Positions 25,155 to 36,185 of a stretch of DNA of 64,000 bases are shown in pieces. The notes beneath the pieces were generated by a model, which saw only the letters and a list, made by a program, of their open reading frames with translations, did not search any database and was not told where the DNA came from. This stretch comes from Zygnema cylindricum (Eukaryota > Streptophyta > Zygnematophyceae > Zygnematales > Zygnemataceae). The stretch's first letter is position 1. Each line of letters starts with the position of its first letter. The position numbers and the translations under genes were made by a program. The stretch lies in the NCBI GenBank assembly GCA_037447655.1, contig JBBHKE010001491.1, positions 28,167 to 92,166 on the forward strand, in the 5' to 3' direction.

Positions 25155-28100
25155 TCGCCTGAATAGATGTCAACCGGGCAACAAAAGCAAAGGTTTCAGT
25201 GAAATTTATACCTTCGATTTGGGAAAAGCCTTTCGCCACCAAGCGAGCTTTGTATTTGTCCACGGATCCATCCGCTTTTTGTTTTACACGGAAGACCCAT
25301 TTCGAACCGATTGCCTTTCTTCCAGGGGGAAGGGGAACAAGATTCCATGTTTTGTTGGAAAGTAAGGCATTGAATTCAGCATCAGCGGCAATTTTCCAGA
25401 GGGAGGCGTAAGGCATTGAATTCAGCATCAGCGGCAATTTTCCAAAGGGTCAGGTCATTTTAGGGCAGCTTTGAGAGAGTGAGGGGCTGAAATAAGAGAG
25501 GCAGAGGCCCCAGCCGAGTAAGCGTAAGCTAGAGAGGCGTGGCCTATGGAAGTAATAAGCCGAGAGGGGTGAACTCTAGAGCGTGTGGGGTTTCGGCGAG
25601 GTAAAGGAGAGGGGTCAAGAAGAGGGGAAGGTTTAGGATCAGGAAGTGAAGGCTCAAGAGGAGCAAAAGGCCTAAGAAGAGGTGAGTGGGAAAAAATTGT
25701 AGGAGAAAGATTGTCAAAAAGAGGATCATCTTGGGAAAGAGGGGGAGAGGAGGAAAATCGAATAATGGGGGAAGAGGGGAAGGGAAGGGCATACGAGACA
25801 AGGTTTGGAGAAGTGGCGTTTCGTTGAAAGTTACTTCTCTGGTGGTGATGACGCGACGCTAAGAAGGACTCCAGATGCGGTACGCTTTGGAATTTGGAGC
25901 GTACCCAACGAAAAATGCCACAAAATGCGCGAGCGCCCAATTTGCTGTCGAATTGGAGGAGGTCTTTATACCACGCTTCACAACCAAAGATTTTAAGGTG
26001 ACGTATATCTGATTTGACAGAGGACCATGCTTCCATTGGAGTAGATTTTGGTAGAGCGTTAGTGGGACAAATATTGCGTAAGTAATTTGCGCAAACGACA
26101 GCCTCTGCCCAAAATTCATAAGGCAAATTGGCAAAGTACAGCATGGAGCGTGACATATCATGTAATGTTCAATTGTACCTTTCTGCAATGTCGTTTTGTT
26201 GTGGCGTCCGAGGCGCCGTTAAATGACGCGAGATTCCATGTTGCATGAGAAATTCGGAAATTTGGTTGGACAAAAATTCCCCACCGAGTTCACAGCGCAA
26301 GACCTTGATTCTTTTGTTGTGAAAATTTTATGCCAACGCCTTAAATTCCTGAAATCGGGCAAAAGCGTCAGATTTATGACAGATGGGATACACGTGTGAA
26401 AAACGAGTGGCGTGGCCAAGAAAAGAGACATAATAAAGGGATCCACTGTAGCTACGCGTGCGCATGGGTCCACACACGTCTGTATGTACAAGTGCAAATG
26501 GTTCAGTGATGACGGTAGTGCTAGTGGGAAATGAGTGACGCGGCATTTTTCTTTGCACGCAACCGTGACAAAAATCCAAAGATTTGTTAGAGAATGAATT
26601 TAGTCCAGTTACAAGATTTGGCAAAGTACTCAAACTTTCGCTATTTAAATGACCATATCTTTAATGCCGAATTGGAAAACTTTCGACGCTAGCACTTAAA
26701 GCAAATATCTTTGGCGTACTATAGGATTGTATGACGTACATAGAATCTCTTGCTACGCGAAAACCTGCAGTATTATTGTCTTTTCTATCAAAAAACGTTA
26801 CTCTATCATTATTAAATTCAGCTTTTAAGCTGTCAGAAGTGGTGACTTTGCCAAAAAATAAATTTCTAGCTAGACCAGGAACAAAGAGTACGTTGCGAAT
26901 GTGAATAGACACATTAGGGACGTTGACGTTGCCAAAATGAGTAGCCAACAGAATGCGGTCGTCGCCTAAACGAATCTGCAAAGGAGATGATACAGGAGAA
27001 AGGTGAGTGAACCAATCAGATCGTGGTGAAAGGTGGTGACTAGCACCACTATCTTTTAGCCAATCGACAAAGGTTTGAGATAGAAAAGCATACCCTTGTG
27101 GAAATTGAGTATCCAGAGTGACAGAATTTGGGATATGATGGGCAACATTGCCATATCCAAATTCTGGTGAGGGAGGGAGGACAAAAGGGGAAGCTTTTGG
27201 AGTGGGATAATTAGAGGGAAAATGTTGGGAGAAAGCGATCGACCAAAGGAGGTTAACAGGGTTTGAAGAGGCATAGTGCGCTGCGGCGTTAGAAGATTGT
27301 GGAAGGGATGGAGAAGGGGAATAATGGTGAAGATAAGGAAAATTTAGAGGGAAAGAAATGTGTGGAGGGAGTGGGGGTGTGGGAAGAACTGGTGGGTTGA
27401 CATGGGCAGCGTTGGCATTCCCTCCAGTTTTAGGGGGATTGGAAGCCTCGGCTCCTTTCCGCCTAGCCAATTTTGCGACAGTCTTCAACGGAATGTCCTT
27501 TTGTTTTGCAGTATGTGCAAAACAAAACGCTACACCCCCCTAGATTTAGTCTTCTAATTTTCGGCAATAAAGGCATTTGCCTGAGAGATATTTGGAGCAG
27601 AAAAAGAGAGAAGTTTTGTCTCTTCATGCAAAAGTTTGTTACAAAGTGAGTGAAAGGGAATGGATTGGTCTAGATTGTCAAATGAGGAAATGAAAGGGGA
27701 AAAGGTTTCAGGGAGTCCTCCCAAAAGGGTTGAAAAGAGGTCCTCGTCGAAAAAGATGCACGCCTATCATGGTGCATTTTCCGGCAGACAATTCGACTGT
27801 GCTAATCCAATCCTGCATAGATTACGACGACTTTTTCATCGAGTTAAAAAATGCTCGTTTTTGAATTCGGCGAGCGGCCCATCCGGTTTGAATGTAAGCT
27901 GCTTGAAGACGACTCCAAGCTTCGGCGGAAGAGGAGGCGCCGCGAATAAGACGAGTGCGCTCGGTAGTAAGTGACATCACTAGAAGAGCGTGCGCATCCT
28001 CATCCTTTTGTTTCCATGTAGCTATTGCCTACTCTTTTGTACCTTTTTCTGCTGGTGTATCAATAGAGGAAAGGATAGGAGGTTTTGAAATTCCTCTAAA

Positions 28101-28244
28101 ATGGTCCCAAATCTTCTCGTGTTTGAAAAAATGCATGGTTGAAAATGACCAATCATAAAAGTTTTGGCTATCAAACTTCTGGATACTATTAGAAGTGGCA
28201 TGGCTAGGCCCATAACCTATTGGAGGTCGATTGGCGGAAGCCAT
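25155..28244 (-). pseudogene. Copia A gag-protease-integrase-RT start (decayed)
   Basis: Gag starts at 28244 (MASANRPPIGYGPSHATSNS), inside the LTR and running through the primer site; it is broken by frameshifts near 28030 and 27850. A CCHC zinc knuckle lies at about 27521-27470 (CTYCKTKGHSVEDC). The protease motif DSGASHHLS is at about 27045. Integrase keeps VHTDVCGP, but the second Asp region reads CELGGEF in place of SDNGGE, and IAERYN supplies the Glu region. RT begins with SKWVFRVKQKADGSVDKYKA and RLVAKGFSQ, ending at the inversion border. Multiple stops and frameshifts make it non-functional. Confidence 0.8.
28202..28217 (-). promoter_or_regulatory. Copia A primer-binding site
   Basis: GGTTATGGGCCTAGCC follows the LTR directly. 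It is complementary to the anticodon stem-loop of initiator tRNA-Met (anticodon CAU within GGCCCATAACC), not to a tRNA 3' end. Half-tRNA priming of this kind is known from Drosophila copia. Confidence 0.75.
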
Positions 28245-28663
28245 GAAATTGTACACTAGAGAAAGATCAATGCATTGGAGAGAAGAATTGATTTGTATTT
28301 GGGATGATTTCATTAAGTGAGAAGAGTCACTTATATACAAAATATACAATGCTAATTACTGTGGAGTCTAAGCGCTCTACGGTGCGCTGTAACAAAGGGA
28401 TCCTAGTCTAGATTCTAACAAATGTATGTAGGACAAAAGACTGGACCGTCGCCCTAAAGACTGGACCGACGGTCAAAGGACTTCTACGTAAAAAGACTAG
28501 GCCGACGTATGTAACGAAAAAGTACAAATGACTGGACCGACGTATGGAAGTACGGACAGGACCAAAAGTGAGACATCCGGATAAGACGGTCAACAAGACT
28601 CGACCGACGTAAGAAAAAGTACGGACAAGACAAAAATAAATTGATGCTAAATGTCCCTTAACA
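28218..28663 (-). repeat. Copia A 5' LTR (inverted with its host flank)
   Basis: The minus strand begins TGTTAAGGGACATTTAGC and ends CCTCCAATA, 446 bp, matching the 3' LTR base for base in length. It holds five copies of a GACTNGNCCGNCG motif between 28439 and 28609. Confidence 0.88.
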
Positions 28664-28755
28664 CGAATTTCTGTCTCTCTCTCCTCTCTTCTCGGATCCG
28701 TTTTTTGTGATCCATGTTGGGATGGTACAAAAGACAGTCCTCTTGACGACCCAAT
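28664..28755 (+). other. Displaced piece of host exon 1
   Basis: In the host frame this reads ISVSLSSLLGSVFCDPCWDG followed by TKDSPLDD. It aligns with the sister gene's ISIGLDFSYIRGTAFCDLCWDG. It is the segment missing from the broken gene, now in reverse orientation between the Copia A 5' LTR and RT. Confidence 0.85.
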
Positions 28756-28756
28756 T

Positions 28757-30019
28757 TAGCTACTGTACATGATTTCCATGTTCATCAGATGGATGTTAAA
28801 AATGCCTTCTTAAATGGGATCTTGTCCGAGGACATTTGCATGCATCAGCGTGAACGCTATATTTCTCTTGGATCTGAACATCTGGTTTGCCATCTCATTA
28901 AAACAATCTATGGATTAAAGCAATCCCCCCGTATCTGGAACCATACGATATATGCCATTATGCGGAAAGAAGGATTTACCCGAATTGATGCTGATTTTAG
29001 CATTTACTCTCGTGGCTCTAGCACCTCATTGATCATTGTTGTCATCTTTGTTGACGATCTCCTTCTTGTTGGTCCTTCCCTCTCTGAAATCTCCACTGTC
29101 AAATCTCTCCTTCAGACCCATTTTGTCATGGCCGATCTAGGTGAGCTCACTTATTATTTGGGCATTCAAGTTTCTCGTAATCGCTCGACTCGCACCCTCT
29201 CACTCTCTGAGGAGACCTTTATCTCTGATCTTTTGGAACGCTTTGGCATGGCAGAGTGCTCCTCCCTTTCCACTCCTTTAGATGCCATGCCCCTCTCCTC
29301 CCTTCCATTGACTCTCTTCTCTCCCCCTCCCTCCATGCCACTTACCGCTCGATGGTCGGGGCCCTTATGTAGGCCATGCAGGCCACCCGCCCTGACATTG
29401 CCACTGGTGTCACTAAACTCAGTCAATTCCTTTTAACGTCTTTCTCTTGATCATCTTGCCACAGCCAAACGTGTCTTTCGTTATCTACAAGGCACTAAAA
29501 CTCTTTGTCTCACATATTCTTCCTCTTGCTCCAGTGCTTTTACGGGTTTTGTTGATTCAGATTGGGCACAAGATGAGCTTTCCCGCCGTTCCACCACTGG
29601 CTCGTGCTTTTTTTTGGGCAATGGTCTTATCTCTTGGTCATGCAGAAAGCAACCTACCACGGCATGCTCCAGCACTGAGGCGGAATATATGGCCGCTTGT
29701 CACGCCGCCAAGGAAGCTGTCTGGCTTCAGACTCTTACTTTCCAATCTTGGATTTCCCCCTTCAGCCCCTACTCCTATCTTTTCCGATTCCCAGGGAGCT
29801 CTTGCTTTGATCCGCAATCTTTTTCACCACAAGCGGACGAAGCACATCGACATTCAGTATCATTACTCTCGGGAGTGGGTCGAAGATGGCATTCTTCAGT
29901 TTCTTTATGTCAAATCCTCCGACCAAGTGGCAGATTATCTCAACAAGGCTCTTCATTGCCCTCACTTTGAGCAGCACCGCCTCTCCTCTGGACTTCGTCC
30001 TCCTTTTCCTCTTGGCTAA
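28757..30019 (+). pseudogene. Copia A RT C-terminal part and RNase H
   Basis: RT reads DVKNAFLNG, YGLKQSPRIW, and the polymerase motif VDDLLLVG preceded by Phe (FVDD). DLGELTYYLGIQV follows. A frameshift lies near 29400-29440, then RNase H: TGFVDSDWAQD, STEAEYMAA, DSQGALAL, KRTKHIDIQYHY and a stop at 30019. It needs the inverted 5' half to be complete, so it cannot be expressed as a polyprotein. Confidence 0.85.
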
Positions 30020-30062
30020 ATTTCCTTTGTTTACATCTCAATCTATTTTCTAGTTTTCGCTT

Positions 30063-30071
30063 GAGGGGGGG
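30063..30071 (+). promoter_or_regulatory. Copia A polypurine tract
   Basis: GAGGGGGGG directly abuts the 3' LTR start TGTTAAGG, the expected plus-strand primer position. Confidence 0.8.
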
Positions 30072-30517
30072 TGTTAAGGGACATTTAGCGTCAATTTATT
30101 TTTGTCTTGACCGTACTTTTTCATACGTCAGTCAAGTCTTGTTGATCGTCTTATCCGGACGTCTCACTATTGGTCATGTCCGTACTTCCATACGTCGGTC
30201 CAGTCATTTGTACTTTTTCGTTACATACGTTGGTCTAGTCTTTTTACGTAGAAGTCCTTTGACCGTCAGTCCAGTCTTTACGGCGACGATCTAGTCTTTT
30301 GTCCTATATACATTTGTTAAAATTTAAACTAGGATCCCTTTGTTACAGCGCACCGTAGAGCGCTTAGACTCTACAGTAATTAGCATTGTATATTTTGTAT
30401 ATAAGTGACTCTTCTCACTTAATGAAATCATCCCAAATACAAATCAATTCCTCTCTCCAATGCATTGATCTTTCTCTTGTGTACAATTTCATGGCTTCCG
30501 CCAATCCACCTCCAATA
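30072..30517 (+). repeat. Copia A 3' LTR
   Basis: 446 bp from TGTTAAGGGACATTTAGCG to CCTCCAATA, followed by host ATTGGGGGAG. It differs from the 5' LTR at about 20-25 positions, mostly C/T and G/A. Confidence 0.88.
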
Positions 30518-30708
30518 ATTGGGGGAGTAGAGATAAAAACCGGAGGGGTAGAGAGAGAAACTGGAGGAGTGGAAACATAAATTAGGGGTGTTCCAATAGC
30601 GATGGGAGGTGTGCCAATAGTAATTTGAGCAGTCACAGAGGGTAGAAGGTTTTGGAGGAAAAGGAGGGAGAGGAGGACTAGAGGCCATTTTGGAGGAGCC
30701 ATGGTATG

Positions 30709-30846
<138 letters not shown>

Positions 30847-32489
30847 CTAGAAATAGATGAATGAATGGGGAAATAGGAGTGTGATGGAAAATCAAAATGA
30901 GACCTAGAAGACTTGGAAAAGGAAAAGAGAGGGAAAGTGGGAGAAGGAGAGAGAGGAGAGGAAGGTTACAAAAAATTTGCGAGATACGTGGAAGAGGGGG
31001 ATAAGAGAGAGGAAGAGAGGAAATGAGGTGAGTGATGGGAGGAGAGACCCAGAGGGAGAGAAAGGCGCGCTAATCTACTGGGTCGAAATATTTTCCCCCA
31101 ATGTCGGTGGAAAAAAACAAAAAGTACAATGTATTTTGGTGCCGCCAATTTGATCTGTTCGCTCATACTTTAAACCGCTCATATACATTTTTTGTCTTTT
31201 CTGCTCTTTATTTATTTTCTGCCCGGTCGTAATCCGCGAACTGCCGTGTTGGCTTGTCTGTACATTCTAAGCAAAAACTGGTACAAACTGAGCTGTACGG
31301 TACTGCGAGGTTGTGACAGACTATTTTTGCTGACGTCCTAAATTCTTAATCAAACTATTTCGCAATATAATCATCAGTTCCGTTACCGTTTTGACCGGCA
31401 GGATTCTCTTCGCGGCTATCGTACTTACTACCTACGGTCAGACGGATAAAAGCATTGGTGTAAATTACATAGAAAAGCGGCTCCAAAATGACAGTGATTG
31501 TACGGTACAAAGCCGATCGCTATTAGTGTTACTTACAATAATTCGAGCGAGTGTTTTGACGGAAAATCATAAATTACACCGTGAATCACTATTACTGTAA
31601 AGAAATAATTATAGTAATGAAACAATAAATAAATAATTGTAGTAATGAAACAAACAGTGTTATTAACTCTAGTTTGGATTCAAGGGCCTGTTGCCAACAT
31701 AAATTATCGCTAATTTATACATCTAAGTGTCTACCACTACAAAAATTTGTACTGTAGTTTGGATACACATTCCCATATTATAGCTGACATAGGCCGTGTT
31801 CACATAGTCAACGTTTTTACATGTGAGAACAGGTTCGCGCGATTTCCCCTCGCCTCTATTATTAAGAATCAAATTTGAGTGCGCTTTCCCATGTGGACGC
31901 CGCTCACTTTCTCTTATCGACACCGCTATCTTTTTCTGTACGTTTGTACAAAATAACGAGGAGTTTTAGTGCGGGATGACACATTTTATACACTACAATA
32001 TTTAAAAACATTCCACATTATAGTAGTTTACACTAATTAAACTGTACTTATAGTAGGGTAGAGGAAATAATATAATTATTCATTCTATTTTAGTTTCGAG
32101 GGTCAAAATTTAGGGACGCCGAATTAGTTTTATTAGCACTAATAACGATTCAAAACTATAGTGAAATTACATGGAGCGTGGCAAAAACTACTATTAGTGA
32201 GAATATTGTTTTTGCTACTTAAAACTTTTTTTTTTACGTACAAGCTTGTCTGATTATGGATTTGACGGATGCGATTGAAAGCCAAGATTCCCACCTTCCA
32301 AACTAAACCTTGAATCGCTATTCGTGTTAATGTTTTTTTTGCCGCTTAAACCGTCTTTTATGTGTACACACATGTCGGATTTAGGATATGACGATTGCGA
32401 TTGAAAGGTACATTTTCACCTTCCAATTGGCGGTTTCAAATTAGAAATCCGACAATTGTGTACGGACAAAAAATGTCTTAAGTTGCGAA

Positions 32490-33000
32490 AACAATATTCC
32501 CACCGCTTATTTTTTATTTATACGCGAAACAAGAGTACAAAGTATCTTGCCAATACTCTCCGAGCGTCTGAGAGGTAACACTCCCATAATGAATAACCGT
32601 CGGATATTCATTCGCAGGGCGTTCGCTTCATTTTTCTCTGTAGTTGACAACGTTGCTGTGAGAGGTGGGTTGGCAGCTATAGAAAAAAATGAATCGCGAC
32701 ACGCACGATGATTAGCCTATGTGTCACGATAGACAACCAATGAAAAATCATAAGATTTGCACTTGGTATGTACCCTTCAAAATGCGACTGAAAATAAATA
32801 AAAGTAATCTCGAAACAGTCATTTGTCGCGCTATTTCTGGCAACGCTCTTTCGTCACACTATTTTCGGCAAAGGATTTTTGTCATGTTCAAAATCAAGAA
32901 CCCTAAAAAATGAGCTAGCGTGAAAGACTAGCATTTGCAAAAAGTAAAGTTATGTCGTATATGATCTGGTAAAGCAGTTACATGGCACGCACGTGAAGAT
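32490..33000. repeat. Dispersed repeat, copy 2
   Basis: Colinear with 18780-19260; shared landmarks are TCTTGCCAATA, CGTCGGATATTCATTCGCAG, TTGTCGCGCTATTT, CGTCACACTATTTTCGG and AACCCTAAAAAATGAG. Confidence 0.5.
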
Positions 33001-33554
33001 TTGAAGTGAAATTCGTCAGGATGAAATTTTATAAGGATATTCAATATTGGATCAATAAGGATCGTCGCTTATGTGGTGCCACTCAATTTAGAACACGTGG
33101 TTTACAAAATCTTCGTGATGGAACATCGATTCAATCAACCGGCCCGTAGAGTTGGCCGCACGATTACGGAAACAACTGATGGAACTTGACCCTTATGTCG
33201 TGGCTCCATTAGGCGGTTGCCAGTAAATGTAAAAAATACGTTTACTAAAGGCCTCCGTTCCATTGTGTCAGGTCAGTAACTGACTTTTTTTTTTGCGTGG
33301 CACATGTTGGGTGGTTCCACGTAAAAAATTGTTACGATCCTGCGAATCTACATAGAACACTTGATAGGCAAGTGTGACCACATATTTGTACCAGCGGAGG
33401 TAAGAAATGACTCGTACGATGTATTGAATAAAATCTGTACGGGCGGACGAAACTTAAGATTTGTAAAAGCGTACGAAAATATCAGAATGGTTAGTGGATG
33501 GCAAAAAGAGCGTGAAAGAATATCCTTGTCAAAGATTTTCTCGCGGTTTCCTGT

Positions 33555-34265
33555 GGCCTCGCATCCACCGTGGAGGAAGGCACATTGCCAATGCGACGTG
33601 TAGCCACCTGATCGTGCGTTCATCGTAGATATTTTATCACTTTTCCGCGCTGCACAATGCCATACGCTCAAGGTCTTAAAATTGAACTCCTCCAAGTCAC
33701 TTGTTGCAAACTGTAAGGTTCGTCCAATGGCATAGCTGATTTTACATCTGACAGTCACGTTTTACGCCCATAACCTTGGAGAATCAAATTAGTCGTTCAG
33801 TAACCTTTTTTTTTTGGTCAAAAAAAATGGTACGCCACTGTATGGCATTGTAAGAAACAGTACGGCCTTTAGTAAACAACCTCGTTTTTCCCCTAATGGA
33901 ACTTCACCCTCGGTTGAACTTCCATTAGCGAAATAGTGAGGTTGTTTACTAAATGCCCATACTATTTCGTACAGGTTTGTACCCTTTTTTTTTCTTTAAG
34001 AAAAACATCTTTACGGAAGAATCTCCAAGGTTATAGGCGTAAAACTTGAATGTCGGATGCATTGCTTTTTGAATCTGAGACGCCAAGTCGCTAACCCTTC
34101 AGTGTGTGGAGAATGTCGTCAAAGAGGACAATTTGCACACAATGAACGTATAAAATTGGGCCGCGTGGAAATGATAAAAAAAATCTACAATGAATGTGCG
34201 ATTATGTGCCTCCACGTCGTATGGGCTATGTGCCTTCCGCCAGGGTGGATGCGAGTCCACCTAAA
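33555..34265. repeat. Large imperfect palindrome
   Basis: Arms of about 350 bp meet at about 33910 (CTAATGGAACTTCACCC / GGTTGAACTTCCATTAG). Landmarks repeat inverted: CGCATCCACC...GAAGGCACA on the left, GTGCCTTCC...GGTGGATGCGAG on the right. Both arms belong to the TTAA TIR family. Confidence 0.7.
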
Positions 34266-35258
34266 GCCGCGAGAAAATCTTTGACGGAGGATTCTTCTTT
34301 GACGCTCCTTTCACCATCCACTGACCTCGTTGTATATATCTGATATTTCCGTACGCTTTTACGAATCTTAAGTTTTGTCCGCCCGTACATATTTTTATTC
34401 AAATTTGTGCTAGTCCAGATATTAGGGTATGTCCCCATGTGCATAAGGGTTGTTTTCTTGTAAAACTTAGCGCCGTACTGCCTAAGTTGCAACCGTACGA
34501 AGGAATCGCAAATTTGTAGAGTACAATTTGCGTCATCCTCGAATTTAAGATGTATGAAAAATTGTCGTCTTGTGTTTTTCGACCCACTTCCACGACAAAA
34601 AACGGCATCTTCAACCTTACGTTTAAAACACATGCGCGATGTGTTTTAAAAATAGGTATTTTCGATAAACAAATAGGAACATATATTCGCACGTGCCGTA
34701 ATTTTCGAAATTTTTCATATGATTTTCAAGGACAAAGAAAAGTACATAATTCGCTATGTTTTGTCTGTTTGCGTTCCAATACGACGAAGAAAAGTACACA
34801 ATTTGTTTGGATTTGTCCGTTTTCGTCCAGTACAGATTTCTTTTTTGCAAGGGTCTTCAAATTCCGATGCCATTTCACGTCGACCGGATAGGAGACGCAA
34901 AGGCAAAGCGCCTAGTCTTCAACCGTGAAACGGCACAGGCTGGAAGGCGGTACGTCTACAATGTCATGGTAAGACATGCGACGTCACAAGCAGTTCCAAA
35001 AAATAACGTGCGACCACAGATTGTAGACGTTGACAACCGTCACAGATATTGTCAACGTATTTAATCGTCACAAGCGTAAGTTACGATTTCGTCCTTATAG
35101 GGACACTTGAAAACCGGGTCCGACGCATCCGCGCTAAAATACAAAGTAAGTTCGTTAAGTTACAAGTACATGGGGACATACCCTTACGTTCAGGCTGCCA
35201 TACACGGCCATCAGTAAACGTATCTGTACATTTACTGATACGCCTAATGGAAGTCTGG
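33910..35258. mobile_element. TTAA-family TIR element with a nested insertion
   Basis: Starts TTGAACTTCCATTAGCG and ends AGTAAACGTATCTGTACA...CGCCTAATGGAAGTC, sharing both ends with 7525-8220. It is longer because the 34425-35183 element interrupts it. Confidence 0.55.
34425..35183. mobile_element. Harbinger/Tourist-like MITE candidate (759 bp)
   Basis: Perfect 16-bp inverted ends GGGTATGTCCCCATGT and ACATGGGGACATACCC, flanked on both sides by TTA. A 3-bp TTA/TAA duplication is typical of PIF/Harbinger elements. No transposase frame is seen. Confidence 0.65.
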
Positions 35259-36185
35259 CATTACTAAATTTACGTACGGCTTTTGGGTAAAACCATACGT
35301 AAATTTACCCAAACAATGGTAGGAATTGTACGATTTGCCCTTAAAACGAGGGTGAATCTTCGACAAGTGTAATTTCCCTAAATGTTTCAAATGTGAGCAT
35401 TTCAGAATTTTTATTTTGCGGACGCAATCTTGACCGTCCGTGTGCATTTTGGCTTGCGGATACGTAATATGCGAATTGAACAACTATGGATTAAATTTTC
35501 CTCCTTTCACGACATCCTGACATTCGTCGGTCAACTCCCGTTTAGTTGTTGCCATAGTTACGGCACTCCTTACTGAATATCCGGGTTCAACAATTATTAG
35601 GGTTAAGCGACGAATATTAGGGTTTGGAGACGAATATTAGGGTTTAGCAAAGATTTTGCAACTTCAAAAAGCGCTTTCATTTCTTTCATTGGGCAGTAAG
35701 ACCATAGATTTTTAGGTGAAATGAAAAAAAGAGTAAGTATATCTCTTTCATTTCTATGTCAAAAAACATTGTTCGCATATTATGTGCCGAAGGCCAAAAT
35801 CAGAAGAGAGAAATAAACATCATCCGATGTCAAAAACTTAATTGATTATTGCATGTCAAAATGTCCAATTTCCAACATCTTTCTCAATTTTTTTTATTAC
35901 GTGAATTAAAAAACGACCTATTCGACATTACAACATAAGGTTAGGAAACTGATTTGAAAGGTGAAAAAAGAAAACAATGAAGTGGCCAGATTGAAATAAA
36001 AAAGGAGAAAGATCGGAGGCCAAATCCAAATCTCTATCGAGAATCTGCTTGTACCTCTAATATAACACACTCGATGAATAAAAGCGATTCCCTACAATTG
36101 TAAAGAATTTGAACTAAGATTTTGATTTTGCCTCCACATGAAATGCACTAGAGAGCTCACATAGTAAAAAAAAAAAAAGAAAGAA

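Larger units (their letters stand above)
25155..30517 (+). mobile_element. Copia A, inserted in exon 1 and internally inverted
   Basis: Ty1/Copia element whose original direction was plus. Its 5' half (LTR 28663-28218, gag, protease, integrase, start of RT near 25155) now reads on the minus strand. Its 3' half (rest of RT, RNase H, LTR 30072-30517) still reads plus. The halves meet in RT: the minus part ends around ARLTSI, the plus part starts around LATVHDFHVHQMDVKNAF. Host exon sequence at 28664-28755 lies inside the inverted block. Flanks next to the LTRs read ATTCG and ATTGG, a probable 5-bp target duplication with one change. LTRs are both 446 bp and by eye about 5% different, mostly transitions. 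Confidence 0.85.
21314..30702 (-). pseudogene. Second root-cap-like gene, exon 1 broken by Copia A
   Basis: Tandem paralogue of 15618-10652. The exon 1 start (30702 to about 30518) encodes signal peptide MAPPKWPLVLLSLLFLQNLL and STPPV repeats. The tail of exon 1 is at about 25155-25143 (ACG then GTCAGT). Exons 2-6 are intact with identical phases: 24532-24446, 24170-23994, 23394-23163, 22440-21924 (517 nt, same as its sister) and 21569-21314. Exon 4 has GDPHYTGADGSHFDFSG; exon 5 has YCLISDSQFHINVFYGG and HGILGQTFRRDH; exon 6 has SSNLLTPDCRFNQF. Exon 3 (ISMTSAVNAAF...) is cleaner than in the sister, lacking its Pro run. About 90 bp of exon 1 (FCDPCWDG and flanks) now lies inverted at 28664-28755, between an LTR and RT. 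A normal mRNA cannot be made through 5.4 kb of transposon. The gene was probably functional until recently, because exons 2-6 hold no stops. Confidence 0.85.

Noticed and set aside
25155-30517. Two independent opposed Copia insertions instead of one inverted element
   Set aside because: The two parts are complementary without overlap, have one LTR each, and enclose the missing host exon piece; two truncated insertions would not explain this.
34057-34284. Short Cys-containing frame (CGECRQRGQFAHNERI)
   Set aside because: It looks faintly like a zinc knuckle, but the homologous repeat at 7650-7860 does not keep the frame, so it is repeat DNA.
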